Positions 17,288 through 24,945 of a stretch of DNA of 64,000 nucleotides are shown here, piece by piece. Origin of the DNA: JACVRW01 sp963746825 (GTDB lineage Bacteria > Actinomycetota > Thermoleophilia > Solirubrobacterales > Thermoleophilaceae); assembly GCA_963746825.1 (NCBI GenBank), contig CAVVCU010000008.1, positions 62,001 through 126,000 of the forward strand, written 5' to 3'. The position numbers and the translations under genes are program-made. Position 1 is the stretch's first letter. Every line of letters begins with the position of its first letter. The notes below the pieces were generated by a model. That model saw only the letters and a program-made list of their open reading frames with translations, had not been told where the DNA came from and ran no database searches.

Positions 17288-18753
17288 AACCCCGCCGCCG
17301 CGAGTTTCTCGCCGCGGGGGCAGCGTCCGGCGCGGCGGTTCTCCTGCCCGCCCAGGTGTCGGCGGCCGGAGCGCGCCGGCGCCGGCGGCGCAAGGTGGAC
17401 GTGGCCATCGTGGGCGCCGGCCTGGCCGGGCTCGAGGCGGCGCGGCGCCTGGCGCGCGCGGGAAGGGAGGTCTGCGTTCTCGAGGCGCGCGGGCGGGTGG
17501 GCGGGCGCATGCTCAATCACCGCGTGGAGCCCGGGGTGATCGCCGAGCTGGGCGGCCAGTACGTCGGGCCCACGCAGGACCGGCTGCTCGACCTGGCCCG
17601 GTCCCTGGACGTCGACATCTTCCCGGCCTACAACGAGGGGAACAACGTGCTCCGGCTGGACGGCCGGCGCTCGCTCTACCCGGCCAACCCCGGCCTCTCG
17701 CCCGACCCCGACTTCCAGGAGGCCATCCTCACGGCGATCGGCATGCTCGATCCGATGGCCGCCGAGGTGCCCGTGGACGCCCCCTGGAAGGCGCCGCGCG
17801 CGAACGAATGGGACGCCGTCACGCTCGAGGCCTTCAAGCAGGCAAACCTCACCCGGCCGGGGGCCAAGAAGCTCTTCGACGTCGCCTGCGAGGCGATCTG
17901 GGGCGCCGAGCCGCGCGAGATGTCGCTGCTGTACGCCCTGGCCTACACCGCCGCGGCCGGCAACGAGCAGACGCCGGGCAGCTTCCTCCGCCTCGTGACC
18001 ACGGCGGGCGGCGCGCAGGAGTCGCGCTTCGTGGGCGGGTCGCAGCGGATCGCACAGATCCTCGCCCGACGGCTGGGCGAGCAGGTGGTTCTTCGCTCGC
18101 CCGTACGCAGCATCGAGCAGGGCCGCGGCCGGGTGATCGTGAGCAGCGACCGCGTCGTCGCCGAGGCGGCCCACGTGATCGTCGCGCTGCCCCCCGCGGT
18201 GGCTGCGCGGATCGACTTCACTCCCGCTCTGCCGCGCGCCAAGCGCCGGCTGCTGAAGGGGATCGTGCCCGGAAAGCTCATCAAGTGGGAGGCGGTGTAC
18301 GAGGAGCCCTTCTGGCGTGAGCAGGGGCTGAGCGGCCAGGGGGTCTCCGACGTGGGCCCGGCCAACAGCACCTTCGACAACACCCCGCCCTCCGGCTCGC
18401 CCGGGATCCTGTTCGGCTTCGTGGGCGGTGACCAGGCCCGGCGCTTTGCCCGGCTGTCACGCGCGGCCCGGCGCGACGCCGTGCTGGGCAACTTCGTCGA
18501 CTTCTTCGGCGACGCCGCCCGCGACCCGCGCGCCTCGTTCGAGCTGAACTGGGCGCGCGAGGCGTGGACGCGCGGCTGCCCCGTCGGTCACACCGGCCGC
18601 CGGGTCCTCACCCGGTACGGGCCGGCGCTGCGCAAGCGGACGGGGCGGATCCATTGGGCCGGCACCGAGACGGCCACCTACTGGAACGGCTACATGGACG
18701 GCGCCGTGCGCTCGGGCGAGCGCGCCGCGGCGGCGGTGCTCGCCGGCGGTTGA
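17257..18753 (+). CDS. Tat-exported flavin monoamine oxidase-like enzyme
   Basis: A 498-residue FAD amine oxidase. The N-terminus RRREFLAAGAASGAAVLL followed by AQVSA is a classic twin-arginine signal, so the folded enzyme should act outside the membrane. The FAD motif VAIVGAGLAGLEAARRLARAG begins near residue 50, followed by EARGRVGGRM and a LGGQYVGPTQDRLL block. The C-terminus HWAGTETATYWNGYMDGAVRSGERAA is the FAD-binding signature of MAO/polyamine oxidases. It oxidises amines or polyamines to aldehydes with ammonia and H2O2 release in this family; substrate here unknown. Start ATG 17257 has AGAGGGTGGAG just upstream and lies inside the carboxyltransferase gene, so expression is coupled. 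Confidence 0.9.
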   Translation: MEEARGNARLEPRRREFLAAGAASGAAVLLPAQVSAAGARRRRRRKVDVAIVGAGLAGLEAARRLARAGREVCVLEARGRVGGRMLNHRVEPGVIAELGGQYVGPTQDRLLDLARSLDVDIFPAYNEGNNVLRLDGRRSLYPANPGLSPDPDFQEAILTAIGMLDPMAAEVPVDAPWKAPRANEWDAVTLEAFKQANLTRPGAKKLFDVACEAIWGAEPREMSLLYALAYTAAAGNEQTPGSFLRLVTTAGGAQESRFVGGSQRIAQILARRLGEQVVLRSPVRSIEQGRGRVIVSSDRVVAEAAHVIVALPPAVAARIDFTPALPRAKRRLLKGIVPGKLIKWEAVYEEPFWREQGLSGQGVSDVGPANSTFDNTPPSGSPGILFGFVGGDQARRFARLSRAARRDAVLGNFVDFFGDAARDPRASFELNWAREAWTRGCPVGHTGRRVLTRYGPALRKRTGRIHWAGTETATYWNGYMDGAVRSGERAAAAVLAGG

Positions 18754-18783
18754 GTCTCGGCCACGGCGGCCGATCAAGAGGGC

Positions 18784-19275
18784 ATGAAGCGCTTCACGCT
18801 CGCCGGCCTCGTCGCTCTGGGGCTGCTCGCGGCGCCCGCCTCGGCCTCGGCCCAGGTGGAGCTGGTGCCGCCGGTGGTGAGCGAGTTCTCGCTCTCACCG
18901 CGCGTGTTCTCGGTCGGGCCCCACCAGGCCATCACGATGCGCTACACCCTGTCCGAGAACGCCACCGTCTACGTCGCCATCAGCCGCCTGCGTCCCGGGC
19001 TGGTCTCCGAGGGCGACTGCCTCCCCGTGACCACAGAGGCGGGGCGCCGGGTGCGCCGGCGCCGTCCGGAGCGCCGCTGCACGGCGCAGACGCTGATCAA
19101 GATATTCACCCGCGATGGAGCGACCGGGGCCAACTCCTTCCGGTTCTCGGGCCGACCCGCCGGCCGCCGGCTCCGGCCCGGGCGCTTTCACCTGGCGATG
19201 AACGCCGTCGACGCGGCGGGCAACACCTCGCCAGCCCGCTCCGCGCGCTTTCGGATCGCTCCTCGCCGCGGCTAA
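18784..19275 (+). CDS. Secreted protein with Ig-like/FlgD-type beta fold, unknown function
   Basis: A 163-residue protein with a Sec signal peptide (MKRFTLAGLVALGLLAAPASA, cleavage likely after ASASA). The mature part has the pattern SEFSLSPRVFSVG...TMRYTLSENATVYVAISR and FHLAMNAVDAAGNTSPARSARFRI. This looks like an Ig-like or fibronectin-like domain, as in FlgD-Ig repeats of actinobacterial surface proteins. A basic RRRRPERR stretch interrupts the middle. The RBS-like AAGAGGGC precedes ATG 18784. It follows the amine oxidase by 30 bp and may be on the same transcript. No enzymatic motif seen. Confidence 0.7.
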   Translation: MKRFTLAGLVALGLLAAPASASAQVELVPPVVSEFSLSPRVFSVGPHQAITMRYTLSENATVYVAISRLRPGLVSEGDCLPVTTEAGRRVRRRRPERRCTAQTLIKIFTRDGATGANSFRFSGRPAGRRLRPGRFHLAMNAVDAAGNTSPARSARFRIAPRRG

Positions 19276-19287
19276 GCTCGCCGGGCC

Positions 19288-19875
19288 GTGGCGCCCACGT
19301 TCTTCGCCGACCAAGAGGACTTTCGCGCCTGGCTGGAGGAGAACCACGCCACCGAGACCGAGCTGTCCGTGGGCTTCTACAAGAAGGGCTCGGGCCGGCC
19401 GAGCATGACCTGGTCGCAGGCGGTCGATCAGGCGCTCTGCTTCGGGTGGATCGACGGGCGGGTCAACTCCATCGACGCCGAGAGCTACATGCACCGCTTC
19501 ACGCCGCGCAAGCGTGGGAGCAACTGGAGCAAGGTCAACATCGCCAAGGTGGCCAAGCTCACCGAGGCCGGGCTGATGCGCCCGGCCGGGCTCGCAGCCT
19601 TCGAGGCGCGCACCGAGGCCCGCTCGGGCATCTACGCCTTCGAGCAGGACGAGCCCGCGGAGCTCCCGCCGGACTACGAGGAACGCCTGCGCGCCGACGC
19701 CGCGGCCTGGGAGTACTGGCAGGCCTCGGCGCCCAGCTACCGACGGACCGCGACCCACTGGGTGACGAGGGCCAAGCGCCCGGAGACGCGCGAGCGCCGC
19801 CTGACGCAGCTGATCGAGAGCTCGGCGGCGGGGCGCAACGCGCCGCCGTTCGTCCCGTACCGCGGCTCGACTTAG
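19288..19875 (+). CDS. YdeI/OmdA (bacteriocin-protection) family protein
   Basis: A 195-residue protein matching the YdeI/OmpD-associated family. The motifs ELSVGFYKKGSGRPSMTW, ALCFGWIDGRVNSID, YMHRFTPRKRGSNWSKVN and an AWEYWQASAPSYRR helix are present. It ends with a C-terminal RRLTQLIESSAAGRNAPPF motif. YdeI-like proteins have been linked to peptide/bacteriocin resistance and envelope stress in enterobacteria. A DUF1905-like partner domain is absent. In actinobacteria the role is unknown. GTG start at 19288, 12 bp after the secreted-protein gene. Confidence 0.85.
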   Translation: MAPTFFADQEDFRAWLEENHATETELSVGFYKKGSGRPSMTWSQAVDQALCFGWIDGRVNSIDAESYMHRFTPRKRGSNWSKVNIAKVAKLTEAGLMRPAGLAAFEARTEARSGIYAFEQDEPAELPPDYEERLRADAAAWEYWQASAPSYRRTATHWVTRAKRPETRERRLTQLIESSAAGRNAPPFVPYRGST

Positions 19876-19890
19876 CCGCGCCGATCGGTA

Positions 19891-19917
19891 AGAGTAGGCA
19901 GTGGCACTTCCTACTCT
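19891..19917. promoter_or_regulatory. Shared palindromic element, copy B (BKACE operon promoter)
   Basis: A 27 bp dyad with left arm AGAGTAGGCAGTG (19891-19903) and right arm CACTTCCTACTCT (19905-19917) around a central G. The arms match at 12 of 13 pairs. It ends 15 bp before the BKACE start codon. From 19893 on it matches copy A at 7895 in 27 of 30 positions. The outer pair differs between copies in a compensated way (AG/CT here, AA/TT there), supporting a functional dyad. Likely operator for an acyl-CoA catabolism regulator. Confidence 0.65.
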
Positions 19918-19932
19918 CTGCCTGCGAGGACC

Positions 19933-20820
19933 ATGAGCCGCTTCGAGGACCCCTGCATCATCACCTGCTCGATCTCGGGCGCGGTGGCCAACCGCGACCA
20001 GTGCCCGGCGATCCCCTACACCCCGGAGGAGTACGCGGCCGAGGCGCGCCGGGCGGTGGACGAGGGCGCCGCGATGATCCACGTCCACGCGCGCACGCCC
20101 GACGGCGTGCCGAGCTTCGAGGTGGAGGACTTCCGCGCGATCACCGAGGCCATCCGGGCGGAGGTCGACGACGTGATCGTCAACTACTCGACCGGGGCGA
20201 TCGGCGTGCCCAACGAGAAGCGCATCGCCTACCTGCGCGAGCTGCGCCCCGACGTGGCCGCTCTGAACATGAGCTCGATGAACTACGCGAAGTACTCGGC
20301 CAAGCGCAAGGAGTTCGTGTTCAGCGCCGTGTTCGAGAACTCGTTCGACACGATCACCGAGTTCCTCCAGGCCATGAACGAGCTCGGGATCCGGCCCGAG
20401 CACGAGTGCTTCGACTCCGGTCACGTGGCCAATCTCGATCCGCTGATCGACATGGGACTGCTCGCGGCGCCGCTGCAGATCTCGTGCGTGATGGGGGTGA
20501 ACGGCGGCATCCGCCCGACCCCGCAGAACCTGGCCCACATGGCCGGCCAGATCCCGGGCGGCGCGGAGGGCCCGAACAACTGGGGCGTCATCGGGATCGG
20601 CCGCGGCCAGTGGCGCCTGGTGGCGGCGGCGGCCGCGCTCGGGGGCAACGTGCGCGTCGGCCTCGAGGACAACTTCTATCTGCCCGACGGCGAGATGGCC
20701 GGCTCCAACGGCGACCTGATCGCCCGCGCGCGACGCCTGGTGGAGGACGTCGGCCGGCGCGCCGCGTCGGTGGGCGAGGCGCGGGAGCTGCTCGGCGCCG
20801 CGCGACGGGTGTCGGTGTGA
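19933..20820 (+). CDS. BKACE family beta-keto acid cleavage enzyme
   Basis: A 295-residue member of the BKACE (DUF849, 3-keto-5-aminohexanoate cleavage enzyme) family. These zinc enzymes condense a beta-keto acid with acetyl-CoA and split it into acetoacetate and a new acyl-CoA. The zinc motif HVHAR is at about residue 51, with the acidic VGLEDN ligand near 245. NYSTGAIG, CFDSGHVANL and GVNGGIRPTPQNL are also present. Substrate specificity varies widely in this family and cannot be read here. It is the first gene of an operon with a CaiB CoA-transferase and a MerR regulator. The shared palindrome lies in its promoter; GCGAGGA upstream serves as RBS. Confidence 0.9.
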   Translation: MSRFEDPCIITCSISGAVANRDQCPAIPYTPEEYAAEARRAVDEGAAMIHVHARTPDGVPSFEVEDFRAITEAIRAEVDDVIVNYSTGAIGVPNEKRIAYLRELRPDVAALNMSSMNYAKYSAKRKEFVFSAVFENSFDTITEFLQAMNELGIRPEHECFDSGHVANLDPLIDMGLLAAPLQISCVMGVNGGIRPTPQNLAHMAGQIPGGAEGPNNWGVIGIGRGQWRLVAAAAALGGNVRVGLEDNFYLPDGEMAGSNGDLIARARRLVEDVGRRAASVGEARELLGAARRVSV

Positions 20821-22004
20821 GCGGCGCGCTCGAGGGCATCCGGGTCCTCGATCTCTCGCGCCTGCTCCCCGGCGGCTTCTGCTCGCTGCTGCTGGCCGAC
20901 TTCGGCGCCGAGGTGCTCAAGGTCGAGGACACCGGCATGGGCGACTACGTGCGCTGGTCGCCGCCCTACCACGAGGGCGCCGAGGACTCGGCGAAATCCG
21001 CGCTCTTCCTGTCGCTCAACCGCGGCAAGCGCTCGATCCGCATCAACCTCAAGGAGGAGGCGGGGCGCGAGGTGCTGCTGAAGCTGGCGGGCGAGTACGA
21101 CGTGCTGCTCGAGTCGTTTCGGCCCGGCGTGCTCGACCGCCTCGGCGTGGGCTGGGAGCGCCTCCAGGCCGAGAACCCGCGGCTCGTGTACTGCGCCATC
21201 AGCGGCTACGGGCAGGACGGGCCCTACACCGGCCGCTCGGGGCACGACCTCAACTACCTCGGCCTCAACGGCGTGCTGGGGCTGACCGGCGACGCGGGCG
21301 GCCCGCCGGTGCAGTCGGGCGGGCAGATCGCCGATCTGGGCGGAGGGGCGCTGATGGCCGCGTTCGGGATCCTGGCCGCCCTGCGCGAGCGCGAGCACAG
21401 CGGCGAGGGGCAGCTCGTGGACGTGTCGATGTTCGACGGCTCGCTCTCCTGGCTGGCCATGGTGGCGGCCAAGTACCTGTGCGACGGCGTGGTGCCGGAG
21501 CGCGGCGACGACTGGCTGTCCGGGCGGCTGGTCTGTTACCGGCCCTACGAGTGCCGCGACGGCTGGGTGACCCTGGGAGCGCTCGAGCCGAAGTTCTGGC
21601 AGGCCTGGTGCCGGGGGGTGGGGCGCGAGGACCTGGTCGAGCAGCAGTTCGAACGGCCCGGGTCGGACACCCACGCCGAGGTGCAGCGCATCTTCCGCGA
21701 GCGCACGCGCGACGAATGGAGCGAGTTCGCCGCGAGCCACGACTGCTGCCTCGAGCCGGTGCTCGGCCTCGACGAGACGCTCGACTCGGAGCTCGTGCGG
21801 GCGCGGGAGATGGTGGTGGGGATCGACCAGCCCGGCACCGGCGGAGTCGACCTGCTCGGGGTGCCGGTCAAGCTCTCGCGCACGCCGGGCGCGCCGGCGG
21901 GCCCGGGACCGGCGCTCGGTGAGCACACCGACGAGGTGCTGAGCGCGCTCGGGTACTCGGCGGACGAGCTGCGCTCCCTTCGCGACGCGGGTGCGGTGGC
22001 GTGA
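20817..22004 (+). CDS. CaiB/BaiF family CoA-transferase
   Basis: A 395-residue class III CoA-transferase, which moves CoA between an acyl-CoA and a free acid. The N-terminus GIRVLDLSRLLPGGFCSLLLADFGAEVLKVE, then SLNRGKRSIRINLK, and SFRPGVLDRLGVGWERL are diagnostic. The catalytic Asp is expected in the GHDLNYLGLNGVLGL region (Asp of HDLNY). The C-terminal GPGPALGEHTDEVLSALGYS closes the family fold. It starts with GTG overlapping the BKACE stop (GTGA). With BKACE it could activate or release the acyl product, so the pair probably forms part of one catabolic route. Confidence 0.92.
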   Translation: MSGALEGIRVLDLSRLLPGGFCSLLLADFGAEVLKVEDTGMGDYVRWSPPYHEGAEDSAKSALFLSLNRGKRSIRINLKEEAGREVLLKLAGEYDVLLESFRPGVLDRLGVGWERLQAENPRLVYCAISGYGQDGPYTGRSGHDLNYLGLNGVLGLTGDAGGPPVQSGGQIADLGGGALMAAFGILAALREREHSGEGQLVDVSMFDGSLSWLAMVAAKYLCDGVVPERGDDWLSGRLVCYRPYECRDGWVTLGALEPKFWQAWCRGVGREDLVEQQFERPGSDTHAEVQRIFRERTRDEWSEFAASHDCCLEPVLGLDETLDSELVRAREMVVGIDQPGTGGVDLLGVPVKLSRTPGAPAGPGPALGEHTDEVLSALGYSADELRSLRDAGAVA

Positions 22005-22705
22005 GCCAGAACGGGTTCCTGAAGATGAAGCAGCTGGCCGAGGCCAGCGGCGTGAGCGCGGGCACGATCAAGCACTACCTGCGGGAGGGGCTGCTGGGCG
22101 AGGAGGCCGGGATCGTGAAGACCTCGCGCAACATGGCCTACTACCCGCCCGAGCTGGTCGAGCGCATTCGCCTGATCAAGCAGCTCCAGGAGGAGCGCTT
22201 CATGCCGCTGAAGGTGATCAAGGCGATGCTCGACGAGGACCCCGATCGAGCGCGAACGCTGATCGAGCTCGAGGAGCTGATCCTCGAGCGCGCCCAGGCC
22301 GGCGAGCGCGAGCGGGTCTCTGCCGCGGAGCTGAGGCGCCGCTGCGACATCCCCCAGGAGGTGCTCGACCGCCTGGCGGAGCTCGAGGTGGTCACGCCGA
22401 ACTCACGCGGCTACGGGCCGCGCGACGTGGAGATCGTCGAGGCGATCAGCCGCTTCCGCGCCGGGGGCTACGACGAGCGCATCGGCTTCACCGTGTACGA
22501 CACGCTGCGCTACAAGCATGCGCTGGAGGAGCTCGTGAAGGAGGAGGTCCAGGTGCTCATGGACCGCCTGGCGGGCGAGCTCGAGCCCGATCGCGCCGCC
22601 GAGCTGATCGCCGCCGGCTCGGAGCCCCTGAACGACCTGATGGCCGCGCTGCACCAGAAGGCGCTGGTGGGCGAGCTGCGCCGCCAGCGCGCCGCCCGCG
22701 GCTAG
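22001..22705 (+). CDS. MerR-family transcriptional regulator
   Basis: A 234-residue regulator with an N-terminal MerR winged helix (LKMKQLAEASGVSAGTIKHYLREGLL, then MAYYPPELVERIRLIKQLQEERFMPL). A coiled dimerisation helix and a C-terminal region with a second helix-turn-helix-like AAELRRRCDIPQEVLDRL follow. No metal-binding cysteines of MerR/CueR type are present; Cys occurs only in RRRCDIP, so the signal is probably a metabolite. It is translationally coupled to the CaiB gene (GTGA overlap) and is the only regulator in this operon. This makes it the leading candidate for the shared palindrome; LiuR is a precedent for MerR control of acyl-CoA pathways. Its stop shares CTAG with the convergent alcohol dehydrogenase. 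Confidence 0.88.
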   Translation: MSQNGFLKMKQLAEASGVSAGTIKHYLREGLLGEEAGIVKTSRNMAYYPPELVERIRLIKQLQEERFMPLKVIKAMLDEDPDRARTLIELEELILERAQAGERERVSAAELRRRCDIPQEVLDRLAELEVVTPNSRGYGPRDVEIVEAISRFRAGGYDERIGFTVYDTLRYKHALEELVKEEVQVLMDRLAGELEPDRAAELIAAGSEPLNDLMAALHQKALVGELRRQRAARG

Positions 22706-23808
22706 CCGTAGGTGATTACTGAGCGAATGCCCTCCTGGCGCTCCATGGCCGCGAAGGCGTCGTTGACCTCGTCGAGCTGTAGGCGCCGCGTGACCAGCGA
22801 CTCCAGGTCGAGGTCGCCGGCCAGGTAGAGGTCCACCAGCTCGGGCACGCGGTCGCGGCCCTTCGCTCCTCCGAAGGAGGCGCCGGCGATGCGCCGGCCG
22901 GTGATCAGGAAGCGCGGCACCACCTCGAGCACCTCGCCCTTGCCCGCCACTCCGGCGATCGTGCACAGGCCCCAGCCCATGCGCGCCGACTCCACGGCCT
23001 GGCGCATCACGCCGACGATGCCGGTGGCCTCGAAGGTGTAGTCGGCGCCGAAGCCGTCCGTCATCTCCAGGATCTTCTCGACCGTGTCGGGCCCGCCGAC
23101 CATGGTGTCGGTGGCGCCCTGGCCGCGGGCGTGCTCGAGGCGCTCCTCGGAGAGGTCGACGGCGATGATCCGCTCGGCGCCCGAGAGGCGGCAGCCGGCC
23201 ACGGCGCCCAGGCCCACCAGCCCCGCGCCGAACACCACGCAGGTGGAGCCGGGCTCGACCTTGGCGATGTAGAGCGCGGCGCCGATGCCCGTGGTGGCAC
23301 CACAGGCCAGCGTGCACACCACGTCGAGCGGCGCCTCGGGGTCGACCTTGGCCAGCGCGATCTCGGGGAGGACGGCGGCCTCCGCGAAGGTGCTGGTGCC
23401 CATGAAGTGGCGGATGCGCTCGCCGCCGCGGTTGAGCCGCGTCGTACCGTCGGGCAGGTGTCCCTGGTTCTGCTGGTCGCGGATGGCGAGGCAGATGTTG
23501 GTCTTGTCCGAAACGCAATGGACGCACTCGCGGCACTGCGGCGAGAAGAGCGTGACCACGTGGTCGCCGGGCGCCACGCTCGTCACCCCTTCGCCCACGT
23601 CCTCGACCACGCCGGCACCCTCGTGACCGAGCACGGTCGGCGCGTAGCCCGAGGGATCCGCTCCGCTCGCCGTGTAGAGGTCGGTGTGACACACGCCGCA
23701 GGCGGCGAGGCGCACGAGCACCTCGCCCGGGCCTGGGCCGTCGAGCCCGACCTCCTGGACCACGAGCGGCTGGGCGAACTCCTCGAGAACGGCGGCGCGG
23801 ATCTGCAT
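22702..23808 (-). CDS. Zinc-dependent alcohol dehydrogenase, class III/NDMA-type-like
   Basis: A medium-chain zinc dehydrogenase of 368 residues. The catalytic zinc ligands are in ACGVCHTDLY and GHEGAGVVEDVG, and the structural zinc cysteines in SPQCRECVHCVSDKTNIC. The NAD motif is VVFGAGLVGLGAV. The long N-terminal part and the KTNICLAIRDQQNQGHLPDG segment resemble the class III/NDMA-dependent branch common in actinobacteria. That branch acts on alcohols, aldehydes or formaldehyde-thiol adducts. It is the last gene of a unit with the two CapA genes (11 bp gap). That arrangement may be transcriptional only. Start ATG 23808. Confidence 0.9.
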   Translation of the reverse strand: MQIRAAVLEEFAQPLVVQEVGLDGPGPGEVLVRLAACGVCHTDLYTASGADPSGYAPTVLGHEGAGVVEDVGEGVTSVAPGDHVVTLFSPQCRECVHCVSDKTNICLAIRDQQNQGHLPDGTTRLNRGGERIRHFMGTSTFAEAAVLPEIALAKVDPEAPLDVVCTLACGATTGIGAALYIAKVEPGSTCVVFGAGLVGLGAVAGCRLSGAERIIAVDLSEERLEHARGQGATDTMVGGPDTVEKILEMTDGFGADYTFEATGIVGVMRQAVESARMGWGLCTIAGVAGKGEVLEVVPRFLITGRRIAGASFGGAKGRDRVPELVDLYLAGDLDLESLVTRRLQLDEVNDAFAAMERQEGIRSVITYG

Positions 23809-23819
23809 GGGCCGCGACC

Positions 23820-24938
23820 CTAGCGAGCCGGCTTCAGCCACGGGCGCCGGCCCGCGTAGCCGATGGTGCGCTCGCGCGAAACGCTGCTCGCGCGCACGAT
23901 CTCGAAGCTCGGATGTGCGACCTCGGTGGGCACGTAGCGCACGCGCTTGACGCCGATGCCGTTCGGACCGGAGCGCAGTGCGAGAAGCACCACCATCCCG
24001 TCCTGGCTCTCGGGCGGGCAGCAGTTCGCGGTCTGGTTGGAAAGCAGGTTGCCCTCGCCGTAGACCACCGGTTTGCCGTTCACTCGCCGGATCGGCTGCA
24101 CCACGTGCACGTGCTGGCCGATCACCGCGGTCACGTCGGGCGATGCGGTGAGCTTGCGGGCGACCGTGCGCTGGAACTCCGAGGGCTCGTGCTGGTACTC
24201 GGTGCCCCAGTGCAGGCTCACGAGCACCACGTCGGCCCCGGCGCGACGAGCCCGGCGGGCGTCGGCGAGCATCCGTTTCGGGTCGGCCAGGTTCAGCCGC
24301 CAGCTCTCCTCGGGCGGTGTCAGGCCGGGAATGAGTTCGGTGTAGGCCAGCAGGGCCACCTTCACGCCCTTCGCTTGGAGCATCGCGGCACGCGGCGCCC
24401 TGGGAGAGGCGTTGGTTCCCGAGTGGGCCACCCCAACCCGGTCGAGGCGCTTGAGCGTGAAGTCGATGCCCTCGATGCCGCCGTCCAGCGAGTGGTTGGA
24501 GGCGGTGCTGCACGCGTCCCAGCCCGTCCAGGCGATCGCGCCGGCCAGGCCCTGCGGCGCCTGGAACACAGGCTCGCCCGACGGCGTGCCGGCGGTCAGC
24601 GGCTGTTCGAGGTGGCAGATGCCCAGATCGGCCCGGCTCACGATCTGCTTCACCTGCTTCAGCATGGGCCGGAACTGGTAGCGCTCGCCGCCCCCGTAGG
24701 CCAGGGCCTGGGCGGAGACCGGCCCGTGGATGAGCAGGTCGCCGCTCACGGCGATCTTCAGCTTGACCGGGGGTCCAGCGTCGGTCTCGCCCGGCGGCTC
24801 TTGCTCGGCTCCCTCCTCTCCTCCGCCGCTGCCGCCGTCGTCGCCTGCGAGGGCGCCGACGCCTACCCCGGCAATGAGGGCGGGCACGGCCAGAGCCACG
24901 ATGCGCCGCCGCCAGAACGTGCGTTGGCGGGCGTCCAC
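23820..24938 (-). CDS. CapA-family metallophosphatase-fold protein (membrane anchored)
   Basis: A 372-residue CapA/PGA_cap family protein. Residues 8-32 form an N-terminal membrane anchor after RRR, followed by a low-complexity Gly/Glu/Pro linker. The metallophosphatase-like domain shows KIAVSGDLLIHGPV, CHLEQPL, DACSTASNHSLDGG, VLVSLHWGTEY, GQHVHVVQPI and YGEGNLLSNQTANCCP. In Bacillus CapA takes part in poly-gamma-glutamate capsule export. In actinobacteria the substrate is unknown. GTG start at 24938, 7 bp after its tandem paralogue. The Cys pair NCCP is conserved in both copies. Confidence 0.88.
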   Translation of the reverse strand: MDARQRTFWRRRIVALAVPALIAGVGVGALAGDDGGSGGGEEGAEQEPPGETDAGPPVKLKIAVSGDLLIHGPVSAQALAYGGGERYQFRPMLKQVKQIVSRADLGICHLEQPLTAGTPSGEPVFQAPQGLAGAIAWTGWDACSTASNHSLDGGIEGIDFTLKRLDRVGVAHSGTNASPRAPRAAMLQAKGVKVALLAYTELIPGLTPPEESWRLNLADPKRMLADARRARRAGADVVLVSLHWGTEYQHEPSEFQRTVARKLTASPDVTAVIGQHVHVVQPIRRVNGKPVVYGEGNLLSNQTANCCPPESQDGMVVLLALRSGPNGIGVKRVRYVPTEVAHPSFEIVRASSVSRERTIGYAGRRPWLKPAR

Positions 24939-24945
24939 CGGGTCG

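Noticed and set aside
18895..20538. Minus-strand open frame of 547 codons covering the YdeI and BKACE genes
   Set aside because: Antisense shadow; the plus-strand genes have clear motifs, start sites and overlaps.
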